NCBI RefSeq assembly: GCF_002102345.1
Contig: NZ_LQPP01000038.1
Location: 1 to 64,000 of the forward strand
From: Mycolicibacterium peregrinum
Lineage (GTDB): Bacteria; Actinomycetota; Actinomycetes; Mycobacteriales; Mycobacteriaceae
Direction: 5' to 3'
Length of the DNA stretch: 64,000 nt
How positions within the stretch are numbered: position 1 is the first letter of the stretch; each line of letters begins with the position of its first letter. Shown here in pieces: positions 17,826 through 27,130 of this stretch. The notes beneath the pieces are model-generated. The model saw only the letters and a program-made list of their open reading frames with translations. It was not told where the DNA came from and did no database searches. Both the position numbers and the translations under genes were made by a program.

Positions 17826-18401
17826 GTGGCTGCGGTGGCGGGCCCGCGGGAACGTCTCATTCTGAGCGCGATCGAATTGATGCGTGAGTACGGCGTCCAC
17901 GGCACGGGCCTCAGCGACCTCCTGGAGCGCAGCAATACCGCCCGAGGTTCGATCTACCAGCACTTTCCGGCCGGAAAAACGGAGCTGATGGAGCAGGCGA
18001 CGCTGGAGGCCGGGCGGATCATCACCGCCAGGATCGAAGAGTTGACGCAGGCATTGCCCGCCGAGGACGTGATCCACGCCTTCATCGGCGGTTGGAAACA
18101 GAACTTGATCGACAGTGATTTCACCGGCGGATGTCCGATCGTGGCGGCCGCCCAGGCAGGCCCGGACGCCTTGGCGGTGCGCGAAGCTTCGGCGAAGGTG
18201 TTTGCTGATTGGGCCAGGGTGATCGCTACTTCGATCGAGGCCAAGGGCGTGGACGCCGCGACCGCCCTCTCACTCGGTAGCTTCATCGTCAGTTCACTCG
18301 AAGGCGCCATCATCCAGTGCCGCAGTGCCCGGTCGCTGCAGCCGCTCGATGACGCCGGTGCGGGCCTGGTGTTGCTGTTGCGGGGAATGGGCGCCGAGTG
18401 A
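17826..18401 (+). CDS. TetR/AcrR family transcriptional regulator
   Basis: A 191-residue regulator with an N-terminal TetR helix-turn-helix (ILSAIELMREYGVHGTGLSDL, then SIYQHFPAGKTEL, residues about 10-55) and a helical ligand-binding domain with the FTGGCPIVAAA segment seen in TetR_C-type effector pockets. It most likely represses itself and the divergent mmpL gene through the two palindromes. Starts at GTG 17826 or GTG 17835 are both possible; a GGAGAGAGG stretch lies just upstream. Confidence 0.88.
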   Translation: MAAVAGPRERLILSAIELMREYGVHGTGLSDLLERSNTARGSIYQHFPAGKTELMEQATLEAGRIITARIEELTQALPAEDVIHAFIGGWKQNLIDSDFTGGCPIVAAAQAGPDALAVREASAKVFADWARVIATSIEAKGVDAATALSLGSFIVSSLEGAIIQCRSARSLQPLDDAGAGLVLLLRGMGAE

Positions 18402-18411
18402 ACGTCCCGGT

Positions 18412-21063
18412 TCAACCTTCGGCGGCCAGTTCGGATCGGGCCCGGTCGATCTGGTCGAACGCATAATCGGCAATCTCGGGGGTGGTCATGATGGCCCCCG
18501 CCGTTGCCAGTGACTGGTAGCGCTGCTCGCCGAGAACGTTGCGCAGATGGGTGATTGCGGCGTTGATCTCGGGAAAGCTCGGGTGTCCGATTGCAGCCAC
18601 GGTGAATCCCATGATGGTGGCCGCAGGCTCGTGAAAGCCCAGTCGAACAAGCAACGCCGCGAGTAGCCCGAGCGTGACTCGCATGAGTTCCGTGGTGCCG
18701 GAATCGTAGTAGTGCCGGACGGTTTGGGTGATGTAGTCGAAGGCCTCGGTAAGTTGGCCGCGGTCGGCTGCGAGTCCAGTCAGGAGCCCCGCGATGATGG
18801 AAGTCTGCTGGCGGTCGCCACTTTCGCCGGCGATCGCCAGTGCCCGGCGAAGGGCTGTGTAGGCCTCGGTGGGATCGGATTCCCGCCGGGCCCAGCCATA
18901 TCCGAGCAGCGCGGCCCCGGCCAGGCTCGGATTGTCGGCGGCGCTAGCAGCCGAGAGCAGGTTCTTCGATACCTCCATCGCCTCGCCAATGGCGCCGCAC
19001 ACGGTCAACGCCACTACCATCACCGCGTCGCTGGCGGTGTGGTGGCTGGGATTCCGTGCAATGGCGGCTTTGCACCAATCAACTGCCAGGTCGGGCCGGC
19101 CCGTGGTGCTGTAGCCGGCGGCCACCACACACGAGAATTCGTCGCCCACGCTGTTGAACTCTCCGCTCTCGATCGCCGCCCGAGCTGCCTTGGCGTACTC
19201 GTCGAAGTCGTCGAGCCGGCCCAATGCCGCGCAGTTCGCTGCCCCTACGTGGAGTTGCGCCAGACGTGGATGCCGTGCAGCTTTCGCAAGCGGGATGATC
19301 TCCTCGACCCAGGCAATGGGCTCCCACTGTTCCAGGAAGTACCCGAGGAATATCGAGGAAACCGCGATTGTGGCAGCGGTATCAAGGTCGCGGTTGTCGG
19401 CGGCCCAACGGAATCCCGCACGCAGGTTCGCCAACTCGAGGTTGAACCACTCGTAGGCTTCGCGTTGGCGCGGACTGTCCCACAACGCATGCACTTCGGG
19501 TTCCATACCCGCGAAGTGCTGTGCGTGTGCGGTGCGCGCCGCCGCCGCGTCGCCGTGGCTGACGAGTTGTGCCTCGGCGAATTGCCGGATGGTCTCCAGC
19601 ATCGAGAAGCGAGTGTATGGCGATGTCCGGTCTGCCACCAACAACGACTTGCGGACGAGGGCGTCGAGCAGATCGAGCGTGCCCAGTTCATCGCCGGACT
19701 CGGCGACCGCGCATGCCGCCGTCAGATTGAATCCACCGTGGAAAACGGAAAGCTTTGTCAACAAGGATTTTTCATCACCGTCGAGCAGATCGTAGGACCA
19801 TTGCACGGCGTGGCTCAGCGTCTGGTGGCGTTCCAGCCCCCGGCGCGAGCCGACCAGTAACCGGAACCGATCGTCGAGGCGGTCGCGGATCTCGGTCGCC
19901 GTCATCGACACGATGCGGGAAGCCGCAAGTTCGATGGCGAGCGGGATGCCGTCCAGGCGGCGGCAGACCTCGACCACCGCAGCCGACTCTGTGGGGGAGG
20001 TGAACGTCGCATGGGGTGAGACTGCCTGAGCTCGCTCGATGAACAACGCGGCGGCTGTGGAACCCATGTCGTCGCCGATGTCCAGGGACGGAACCGGCCA
20101 CAGCTGTTCGTCTTTGAGCCTCAGCCCTTCGCGGCTGGTGGCAAGGATGGTGACGGTCGACGACTGCGCGAGGATCGTCTCGATCAGGTCGGCGGCGGCG
20201 TTCAGGACGTGCTCGCAGTTGTCGAAAATGAGGATCCGTGAGCGTCCCTGGAGGGCCGCGGCGACGCTCTCGGCGACGGTGAGCCCGGCCTGCTGGGTGA
20301 TGCCGAGCACCGTCGCGACGGAGTCCGGAACCGCGGCCGGATCGCCGACCGCGGCGAGTTCGATCACGAAGACCCCGTCCGAGAACGCATCGGCCGACCG
20401 CGAGGCGACCTCCAGGGCCAGTCGCGTCTTTCCGACACCGCCGACCCCGGTCAGTGTCACCAGACGATGCACTTTCAGGGCCGCGTCCAGCTCGGCGAGA
20501 TCGAGTTCGCGTCCGACAAGGCTGGTCGTCGGAGCCCGCAGGTTGCCTCGCGCGGCGTTGATGGCATTCAACGGCGGGAACTCGGTGCGCAATCCCGGGG
20601 CTCGGACCTGATAGATGTCCACAGGTTTGGCGATGTCGCGTAGCCGTCTCGACCCCAGCGGGATCAGGTCGACGGCGCTCAACAGGCCTGCCGTCACCCC
20701 GTCGAGCAGGATCTGTCCGCCGTGGCCGGCCGCCATGATCCGGGCTGCCCGGTTGAGCGCCACCCCGAAGTAATCGGCGTCGCGGAGCTCGGCTTCGCCG
20801 GTGGCGATGCCCATCCGCACCGGCAGTTCGAGCACCAGCTGGGCCGCCAACGCGGCCTCGACGGCTGACGTCGGTGACGTGAAGACGGCGCAGATGCCGT
20901 CGCCGGTGTGTTTGAACACCCGCCCGCGATTGGTGTCGACGGCGGTGCGGAGCACGTCGTCGTGCCGGGTCAGGGCGGCTCGCATCGCATCGGCGTCGGC
21001 TTCCCACCGGCGGGTGGACCCCTCGATATCGGTGAACAGGAAGGTGGCGATGCCGGGTGGCAT
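18412..21063 (-). CDS. Class III nucleotide cyclase fused to an NB-ARC-type ATPase and helical repeats
   Basis: An 883-residue signalling protein. Residues 1-165 form a class III cyclase domain: FTDIEGST and HTGDG supply the two metal-binding Asp, and LNRAARI supplies Asn/Arg transition-state residues, so activity is plausible. From about 190 an STAND/NB-ARC ATPase follows, with Walker A GVGGVGKTRLA, Walker B ILIFDNCEH and sensor ATSREGL. The C-terminal 400 residues are TPR-like helices. Many mycobacterial relatives end in a LuxR helix-turn-helix; none is visible here. It converges on tetR with a 10-bp gap. Confidence 0.85.
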   Translation of the reverse strand: MPPGIATFLFTDIEGSTRRWEADADAMRAALTRHDDVLRTAVDTNRGRVFKHTGDGICAVFTSPTSAVEAALAAQLVLELPVRMGIATGEAELRDADYFGVALNRAARIMAAGHGGQILLDGVTAGLLSAVDLIPLGSRRLRDIAKPVDIYQVRAPGLRTEFPPLNAINAARGNLRAPTTSLVGRELDLAELDAALKVHRLVTLTGVGGVGKTRLALEVASRSADAFSDGVFVIELAAVGDPAAVPDSVATVLGITQQAGLTVAESVAAALQGRSRILIFDNCEHVLNAAADLIETILAQSSTVTILATSREGLRLKDEQLWPVPSLDIGDDMGSTAAALFIERAQAVSPHATFTSPTESAAVVEVCRRLDGIPLAIELAASRIVSMTATEIRDRLDDRFRLLVGSRRGLERHQTLSHAVQWSYDLLDGDEKSLLTKLSVFHGGFNLTAACAVAESGDELGTLDLLDALVRKSLLVADRTSPYTRFSMLETIRQFAEAQLVSHGDAAAARTAHAQHFAGMEPEVHALWDSPRQREAYEWFNLELANLRAGFRWAADNRDLDTAATIAVSSIFLGYFLEQWEPIAWVEEIIPLAKAARHPRLAQLHVGAANCAALGRLDDFDEYAKAARAAIESGEFNSVGDEFSCVVAAGYSTTGRPDLAVDWCKAAIARNPSHHTASDAVMVVALTVCGAIGEAMEVSKNLLSAASAADNPSLAGAALLGYGWARRESDPTEAYTALRRALAIAGESGDRQQTSIIAGLLTGLAADRGQLTEAFDYITQTVRHYYDSGTTELMRVTLGLLAALLVRLGFHEPAATIMGFTVAAIGHPSFPEINAAITHLRNVLGEQRYQSLATAGAIMTTPEIADYAFDQIDRARSELAAEG

Positions 21064-21251
21064 ATCTGGGCCGTCCTCAGCGCCGTTCGGTGAATCGCAT
21101 CGGCGCTCCCCACGCTCGATCCGCTGGGCGTTCTGACATCGTAGGTCCGCCGCACCCGGCCAGGGCCGTGATTGGCGGTGGGAGCGGTCCTGGTGCTTCT
21201 GCAGTCAAACACCTGCTCACGGCCTGCCCGTCGGGTGTAACCCCGCCCTAA

Positions 21252-21282
21252 TTGACACCTGTCAAGTGGCGCCGGTTACAGT
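21252..21282 (+). promoter_or_regulatory. Promoter with embedded palindrome before fadD
   Basis: TTGACACCTGTCAA (21252-21265) is a near-perfect palindrome whose first six bases are a consensus -35. TACAGT at 21277-21282 is a -10 candidate, 19 bp downstream. The next six bases lead straight to the A of the fadD ATG (21289), so the transcript would be leaderless and the palindrome would act as an operator over the -35. Confidence 0.55.
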
Positions 21283-21288
21283 GCCATC

Positions 21289-22809
21289 ATGCAGATCCGC
21301 GAGCATGCCGAGGCCAACCCCGAAAAGCCGGCGATCATCCTCCATCCGACCGGAACCGTCGTCACCTTCGGTGAGCTCGAAGCCCGCGCGAATCGGCTGG
21401 CCCACTACTTCCGGCAGCAGGGTCTGCAAGAGGGCGATGTGGTCGCGATTCTCATGGAGAACAACGAGCACATTCACGCCGTGATGTGGGCGGCCCGCCG
21501 CAGCGGGCTCTACTACGTGCCGATCAACACGCATCTGACCGCCGCCGAGGCGGCCTACATCATCGACAACAGCGGAGCCAAGGCCATCGTCGGCTCCGCT
21601 GTCCTCAAGGACGTCCTGAGCGGTCTGGAGAAGGAGCTGCCCAACGGCTTGCCGGGCACGCTGCTCATCGCTGACGGCGAACTCGACGGTTGGAAGCGCT
21701 ACCCGGAGGCCGTCGCGGACCTGCCGAGCACCCCGATCGCCGACGAGTTGGACGGCGATCTGCTGCAGTACTCGTCTGGGACGACGGGCCGGCCCAAGGG
21801 AATCAAGCGCGACCTCCCGCATGTCCCGCCGTCGGAAACCCCCGGCATGATGTCGGCGCTCGTCGGGTTTTGGATGCAGCCGGACTCGGTGTATCTGAGC
21901 CCCGCGCCGCTCTACCACACGGCACCGTCGGTGTGGTCGATGCAGACCCATGCCGCCGGCATCACCACGGTGGTGCTCGAGAAGTTCGACGCCGAAGGTT
22001 GCCTGGACGCCATCCAGAAACACAAGGTCACCCAGGGTCAGTTCGTGCCGGTGATGTTCACCCGGATGCTGAAACTGCCTGAGAGTGTGCGTAATTCGTA
22101 CGATCTGTCCAGCCTGCGACGCGTGATGCACGCCGCCGCACCGTGTCCGGTCGAGATCAAGAAGCAGATGATCGACTGGTGGGGGCCCATCGTCGACGAG
22201 TACTACGCCTCTTCCGAGGCCATCGGTGCGACGGTGATCTTCGCCGAGGACTGGCTGACGCATCCGGGTTCGGTCGGTAAGCCGATGAACGGTCTGGTGC
22301 ACATCCTCGACGAGGACGGCAAGGAGCTGCCACCCGGTCAGGCCGGTGAGATCTTCTTCGAGGGCGGTGCCGATTTCGAGTACCTCAACGACGCCGAGAA
22401 GACCGCGTCCTCGCGGGATTCTCATGGCTGGAAGACCGTGGGCGACATCGGATATGTCGACGAGGACGGCTACCTGTACCTGACGGACCGGCGCCACCAC
22501 ATGATCATCTCGGGCGGGGTGAACATCTACCCGCAGGAAGCCGAGAACATGCTCGTCGTCCACCCCAAGGTGATGGACGCCGCGGTCTTCGGCATCCCGG
22601 ACGACGAGATGGGGCAGAGCGTCAAGGGCGTGGTGCAGACCGTGGACCCGGCCGATGCCACCCCGGAGTTCGCCGAGGAACTGCTGGCCTGGCTGCGTGA
22701 CAAGCTGACACATTACAAGTGCCCGCGGACCATCTCGTTCGAGCCCGAGCTGCCCCGCACCGATACCGGCAAGCTGTACAAGCAGGGGCTGATAAACAAG
22801 TACTCGTGA
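21289..22809 (+). CDS. fadD4: Fatty-acid-CoA ligase, FadD4-like
   Basis: A 506-residue ANL-superfamily acyl-CoA synthetase that activates a carboxylic acid to acyl-AMP then acyl-CoA. The P-loop-like motif is YSSGTTGRPKGI. The A8 hinge region GDIGYVDEDGYLYLTDRRHHMIIS is present, and the C-terminal catalytic Lys is in TDTGKLYK. It opens a tightly overlapping operon of seven genes. The FadD4 name rests on its position after pckG and on similarity to Rv0214; the natural substrate is unknown. Confidence 0.85.
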   Translation: MQIREHAEANPEKPAIILHPTGTVVTFGELEARANRLAHYFRQQGLQEGDVVAILMENNEHIHAVMWAARRSGLYYVPINTHLTAAEAAYIIDNSGAKAIVGSAVLKDVLSGLEKELPNGLPGTLLIADGELDGWKRYPEAVADLPSTPIADELDGDLLQYSSGTTGRPKGIKRDLPHVPPSETPGMMSALVGFWMQPDSVYLSPAPLYHTAPSVWSMQTHAAGITTVVLEKFDAEGCLDAIQKHKVTQGQFVPVMFTRMLKLPESVRNSYDLSSLRRVMHAAAPCPVEIKKQMIDWWGPIVDEYYASSEAIGATVIFAEDWLTHPGSVGKPMNGLVHILDEDGKELPPGQAGEIFFEGGADFEYLNDAEKTASSRDSHGWKTVGDIGYVDEDGYLYLTDRRHHMIISGGVNIYPQEAENMLVVHPKVMDAAVFGIPDDEMGQSVKGVVQTVDPADATPEFAEELLAWLRDKLTHYKCPRTISFEPELPRTDTGKLYKQGLINKYS

Positions 22810-23708
22810 TCCACGAGCTACCCGCGGGAATCCGGGTCGGGGTCGACACCTCGACCGATGCTGTGACGTTCACGTTGACCGAACGCCCCAGCACTGACCG
22901 GCGAACGGTCGCCGTGGACTCGGTTCAACGGGCTCTGGACGAACTCACTGAGCGCTGCCAGACGTGGCCGCAGGCCGCCGCGGTGTGTGACGACGTGCTG
23001 CGCTCTTTCGACCCGGACGGGCCGACCCGAGCCGGGGTGATCACCGAATCGCTGGCCTACTCGACGCTGCAGTCCGGAGGAGAGTTCGCCCGATGGCTGG
23101 CCGATCGAGGACCGGCCACCGCGCCGCTGCTGCCCGACCCGGTGCAGGCTCACCGTGACGGGAACACGCTGCACGTCCGCTTCAACCGGCCGCAGCGGCA
23201 CAACGCGTTCTCCACAGATGCCCGGGGTGCCCTGCTGGAGGCCCTCGAAGTCGCTCGGCTGGATCCATCGGTCGACGAGGTGGTGCTGGGCGGAAACGGC
23301 CGATCCTTCTGCAGCGGCGGCGATCTGGCCGAGTTCGGGACATTCACCGACCCGGTGAGCGCTCATCTGGCCCGGACCCGGCACAGCCCGGCCCTGGTGC
23401 TCGCCGAACTCACCGAACGGTTGGCGCGGCGCTGCCGCGCCGAGGTGCACGGTCAGGTGCTGGGCAGCGGTCTGGAGATGGCCGCTTTCTGCGGATGGGT
23501 CCGGTGCCACCCGGACGCCGTGATCGGCCTGCCGGAACTGGCTCTGGGGCTGATTCCCGGCGCAGGCGGCACGGTGAGCATCACGCGGCGCATCGGCCGG
23601 TGGCGCACCGCGTATCTGGTGCTCTCCGGGCGCACTATCGACGCCGCGACGGCGCAGACGTGGGGCCTGGTCGATGAGGTGCGGCCCGAAACGGTGACTC
23701 TGCGGTGA
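22806..23708 (+). CDS. Enoyl-CoA hydratase/isomerase (crotonase) family protein
   Basis: A 300-residue protein. About 110 N-terminal residues show no recognisable domain. A crotonase fold follows, with HNAFSTDARGALLEAL, the oxyanion-hole segment NGRSFCSGGDLAEFGTF and PELALGLIPGAGG, which carries a glutamate at a catalytic position. It probably hydrates or isomerises the acyl-CoA made by the upstream ligase. The GTG start overlaps the fadD stop as GTGA, implying coupled translation. Confidence 0.8.
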   Translation: MIHELPAGIRVGVDTSTDAVTFTLTERPSTDRRTVAVDSVQRALDELTERCQTWPQAAAVCDDVLRSFDPDGPTRAGVITESLAYSTLQSGGEFARWLADRGPATAPLLPDPVQAHRDGNTLHVRFNRPQRHNAFSTDARGALLEALEVARLDPSVDEVVLGGNGRSFCSGGDLAEFGTFTDPVSAHLARTRHSPALVLAELTERLARRCRAEVHGQVLGSGLEMAAFCGWVRCHPDAVIGLPELALGLIPGAGGTVSITRRIGRWRTAYLVLSGRTIDAATAQTWGLVDEVRPETVTLR

Positions 23709-23757
23709 GGGCCGTCCCTTCTCGCACTTCCGCGCCCTAGCCGAAGGATCAGCGTCG

Positions 23758-24747
23758 GTGAATGGCATAGTGCCAGATGTGAAACAGGGTGGTCCGTACT
23801 TCGATGACCTGGTGGTTGGCCAGGTATTCGACACCGCACCGTCGATGACGCTGACCGCCGGCGCGGCAGCGACGCACCAGGCGATCCTCGGCGACCGGTT
23901 GCGTCTGGCGCTCGATACCGGCCTCGCCACCGCGGTGACGGGGGAACCGGGGCCGCTGGCACACCCGGGGTTGGTCTGCGATGTGGCGATCGGCCAGAGC
24001 ACGCTGGTGACGCAGCGGGTCAAGGCGAACCTGTTCTACCGCGGACTGGCGTTCCACCGCTGCCCGATGATCGGTGACACCCTGTACACCCGCACCGAAG
24101 TGGTTGGTCTCAAACAGAACTCGATCAAGCCCGGACGGGCGGCCACCGGCCTGGCTGCCCTGCGGATGACGACTGTCGACCAGTTGGACCGCAAGGTCCT
24201 CGACTTCTACCGCTGCGCGATGTTGCCCCTGTCCGGAGATGACGTCGACACCGGGCACGCCGACGATCTATCGGCGATCGGGGCCGATACCGCCGCGCCG
24301 AACCCCACTGCCGACTGGGATGCCGAGGCATTCCGCACCCGGGTACCAGGGCCGCATTTCGATCCGGGCCTGTCCGGCGCGGTGCTCCACAGCACCGCCG
24401 ATGTGGTCAGTAGCGCCCCCGAACTGGCCCGGCTGACCTTGAATATTGCTGCCACCCATCATGATTGGCGCGCCGGTGGTCAGCGCCTGGTGTACGGAGG
24501 ACACACCATCGGGCTCGCGCTGGCCCAGGTCAACCGGTTGTTGCCCAACCTGGTGACCGTGCTGGGCTGGGAGTCCTGTGACCACACCGGTCCGGTGCAC
24601 GAAGGTGACACCCTGTTCAGTGAGCTGCGCGTGGAATCGGCCGATGCCGGGGTGCTGCGGTTGCGCTCGCTGGTGTACGCGGCCGGCGGACCCGACGACC
24701 CCGACCGCCAGGTGCTGGACTGGCGGTTCAGCGCGTTGCAGTTCTGA
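23758..24747 (+). CDS. Double hot-dog MaoC-like hydratase (Rv0216-like)
   Basis: A 329-residue protein with two hot-dog repeats (about 10-170 and 185-329). The second half contains LVYGGHTIGLALAQ, which matches the hydratase motif region of R-specific MaoC enzymes. Rv0216 of M. tuberculosis, near fadD4, is a double hot-dog protein of the same size and start (YFDDL.VGQ.FD..P). The GTG start at 23758 is supported by AAGGA upstream; GTG 23779 is possible. It probably acts on a CoA thioester. Its stop overlaps the next start (TGATG). Confidence 0.8.
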   Translation: MNGIVPDVKQGGPYFDDLVVGQVFDTAPSMTLTAGAAATHQAILGDRLRLALDTGLATAVTGEPGPLAHPGLVCDVAIGQSTLVTQRVKANLFYRGLAFHRCPMIGDTLYTRTEVVGLKQNSIKPGRAATGLAALRMTTVDQLDRKVLDFYRCAMLPLSGDDVDTGHADDLSAIGADTAAPNPTADWDAEAFRTRVPGPHFDPGLSGAVLHSTADVVSSAPELARLTLNIAATHHDWRAGGQRLVYGGHTIGLALAQVNRLLPNLVTVLGWESCDHTGPVHEGDTLFSELRVESADAGVLRLRSLVYAAGGPDDPDRQVLDWRFSALQF

Positions 24748-25859
24748 TGGCGGAGTTGGCGATTCCGAGGGCACTGCTGAGGCAGGCCCAGGAGGTCGCC
24801 GACGGCTTCACGGCACACACCGGTGTCACGCTCGATGCCACCGAACTGCTGACCGGCCGCGCCGCGCTGATGGATATCGCGCCCCGCGGACAGATCTCGA
24901 CCGGTGGGGCTACGCACCTGTTGGCTGCTCGCGACGGATGGTGCGCCCTGACCCTCTCGCGGCCCGACGACATCGCCATGATCCCCGCACTGCTGCAGGC
25001 TGATTCGGTAGCCACCGATGCCTGGCCGGCGATCCGGAGATGGGTGGCGGAAACCGGCGCCGCGACGGTCGCCGAACGCGCTCGCCTGCTCGGATTGCCG
25101 GTCGGCGTACTGGGTGAAACCCGGCCGGCGCCCCCGCTGGTGCACCCGCTCGGCTCCGCCGGGCCCGCGGCGCTCGCCGGGGTACTGGTGGCCGATCTGT
25201 CGTCGATGTGGGCCGGGCCTCTGTGCGGTCAGCTGCTGGCCCGGGCCGGCGCCACCGTGGTCAAGGTCGAAAGCTGGAGCCGGCCGGACGGCACCCGCGC
25301 CGGTGAGCCGGAATTCTTCGACTGGATGAACGGTGGAAAGCTCTCGTACGCTACTGATTTCGACGATCCCAGTGAGCTGGCCGCACTGATCGACGCGGCC
25401 GATGTGGTGATCGAGGCTTCGCGACCGGCCGCGCTGGCCCGTCGCGGCCTGGGGCCCGACAAAGTCTCGGACAGGCCAGGGCGGATCTGGCTGCGCATCA
25501 CCGGTCACGGTACCGACGGGGGCAGGGCCGACTGGGTGGCGTTCGGCGACGATGCTGCGGTATCCGGTGGTCTGGTCGAATACCGCGACGGTGCACCGAT
25601 GTTCAGCGGGGACGCCATCGCCGACCCTCTCACCGGACTGCACGCCGCTGCCGCGGTGGCGCAGTCACGGGCACGCGGTGGCGGTGAACTGATCGAGTTC
25701 TCGATGGCGGCGGTGGCTGCCGGATACCGCTCTTCGGACGATGACGGCACCCGGGCGCAGGCGGTCCGTCCCACACCAGGTGCGGCAGGCCCCGAACTCG
25801 GAGCCCACAACGAGGCGGTGCGCCGGTTGGTGGCGGAACGGACCGATGCCCCATGCTGA
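24747..25859 (+). CDS. CaiB/BaiF-type CoA-transferase-like protein
   Basis: A 370-residue protein. The segment ADLSSMWAGPLCGQLLARAGATVVKVE is characteristic of type III CoA transferases, followed by FFDWMNGGKLSY, where the family has its nucleophilic Asp shortly after. The first 125 residues resemble a second, degenerate copy of the fold. The protein may pass CoA between acyl groups in the FadD4 operon. Overlaps with both neighbours (1 bp and 7 bp) show an operon. Confidence 0.75.
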   Translation: MAELAIPRALLRQAQEVADGFTAHTGVTLDATELLTGRAALMDIAPRGQISTGGATHLLAARDGWCALTLSRPDDIAMIPALLQADSVATDAWPAIRRWVAETGAATVAERARLLGLPVGVLGETRPAPPLVHPLGSAGPAALAGVLVADLSSMWAGPLCGQLLARAGATVVKVESWSRPDGTRAGEPEFFDWMNGGKLSYATDFDDPSELAALIDAADVVIEASRPAALARRGLGPDKVSDRPGRIWLRITGHGTDGGRADWVAFGDDAAVSGGLVEYRDGAPMFSGDAIADPLTGLHAAAAVAQSRARGGGELIEFSMAAVAAGYRSSDDDGTRAQAVRPTPGAAGPELGAHNEAVRRLVAERTDAPC

Positions 25860-27130
25860 TTCGTCGTGCGACGTTGCTGGACGGAGCCGTGGTCGACATC
25901 CGGGTCGGTGAGACCATCGAGCAGGTCGCGGCGTCGCTGTCGCCCGAGCCCGGTGAAGAGGTGCTCGACGCGGCATCGGGTGCCGTGATCCCAGGGCTGC
26001 ACGATCACCATCTGCACGTGCATTCGGCTGCAGCTGAACAGGATTCGATCCGGGTCGGCCCGGCCGAGGTGGTCGGCGAGGCCGCACTGGCGCAGGTGCT
26101 GACGACCGCAGTGGTGGGCAGTGACGGGTGGATCCGGGCCGTCGGCTATCACGAGGCGGTGGCCGGCCCGTTGGACCGGCACATGCTGGACCGGTTGATG
26201 CCGGGCACACCGGTGCGGGTGCAGCACCGCAGCGGGGTGATGTGGACGGTGAATTCGCCCGGTCTCGCGGCCCTGGGATTGGGCGATCATCCCGATGGGC
26301 GGTTGCGCAGCGCGGACCCGACCTGGTCGGATGCATTGCAGCGGCGTCCCACCCAGATCGCGGAGTTCAGCGCCCGCCTGGCCGGCTATGGCGTCACCGG
26401 CATCACCGATGCGACCCCGGACCTTCAGCCCGCAGATCGCCCCATCGGGATGCGGCAGCGCGTGCACTACCTGGCGCCGGGCAAGCGAATCCTGCACGAT
26501 GACGGACTTGACCTGGACAAGCTGACGGCCTGGATTTCCGAGCGGCACCGTGGCGGTCAACCGGTGGCTGTGCACTGCGTGACGGCGGCCCAACTTGTCG
26601 TCACCATCGCCGCGCTACGCGCCGCGGGCAGTCACCCGACCGACCGGATCGAGCATGCCGCGATGGTGCCCGAGGACTGTATCGACGACCTCGTGTCCCT
26701 CGGGATCACGGTGGTGACCCAACCCAATTTCGTCGCGGAGCGGGGCGACCAGTACCACGCGGATGTGCCTCGCGCCGAGCACGGTCAACTGTGGCGGCTC
26801 GCGACTCTGCTGGCCGCCGGGGTGTCGGTGGCGCTGTCCACCGATGCGCCGTTCGGCGCCCCTGACCCATGGGCGGCCATGCGCGCTGCGGTGCACCGCC
26901 GCACCCCGCACGGTGTGGTGCTGAACCCGGTCGAACGGATCTCGGGGCGTCGTGCGTTGACGCTCTTCCTGGGCAGCGCCGGGAATCCGGCCCGGCCGCG
27001 CAGCGTCGCCCCCGGCCAACCTGGTGACCTGTGCCTGCTGGCGGGCTCTCCGCAGCGCGTGGTGGATACGCTCGACGCCGATCTGGTGGCCGCCACCATC
27101 ATCGCCGGTGCGGTGGTGTTCCGGCGGTGA
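25853..27130 (+). CDS. Amidohydrolase family protein (YtcJ/AtzF-like metal hydrolase)
   Basis: A 425-residue protein with the amidohydrolase TIM-barrel layout. The first metal motif HxH is in IPGLHDHHLHVH, distal ligands appear as HCVTAAQ and DRIEHAAMV, and the catalytic Asp is in ALSTDAPFG. The family hydrolyses amide or cyclic amide bonds. It overlaps the CoA-transferase gene by 7 bp and the MFS gene by 4 bp, suggesting the operon degrades an acylated amine or amide. Confidence 0.8.
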   Translation: MLIRRATLLDGAVVDIRVGETIEQVAASLSPEPGEEVLDAASGAVIPGLHDHHLHVHSAAAEQDSIRVGPAEVVGEAALAQVLTTAVVGSDGWIRAVGYHEAVAGPLDRHMLDRLMPGTPVRVQHRSGVMWTVNSPGLAALGLGDHPDGRLRSADPTWSDALQRRPTQIAEFSARLAGYGVTGITDATPDLQPADRPIGMRQRVHYLAPGKRILHDDGLDLDKLTAWISERHRGGQPVAVHCVTAAQLVVTIAALRAAGSHPTDRIEHAAMVPEDCIDDLVSLGITVVTQPNFVAERGDQYHADVPRAEHGQLWRLATLLAAGVSVALSTDAPFGAPDPWAAMRAAVHRRTPHGVVLNPVERISGRRALTLFLGSAGNPARPRSVAPGQPGDLCLLAGSPQRVVDTLDADLVAATIIAGAVVFRR

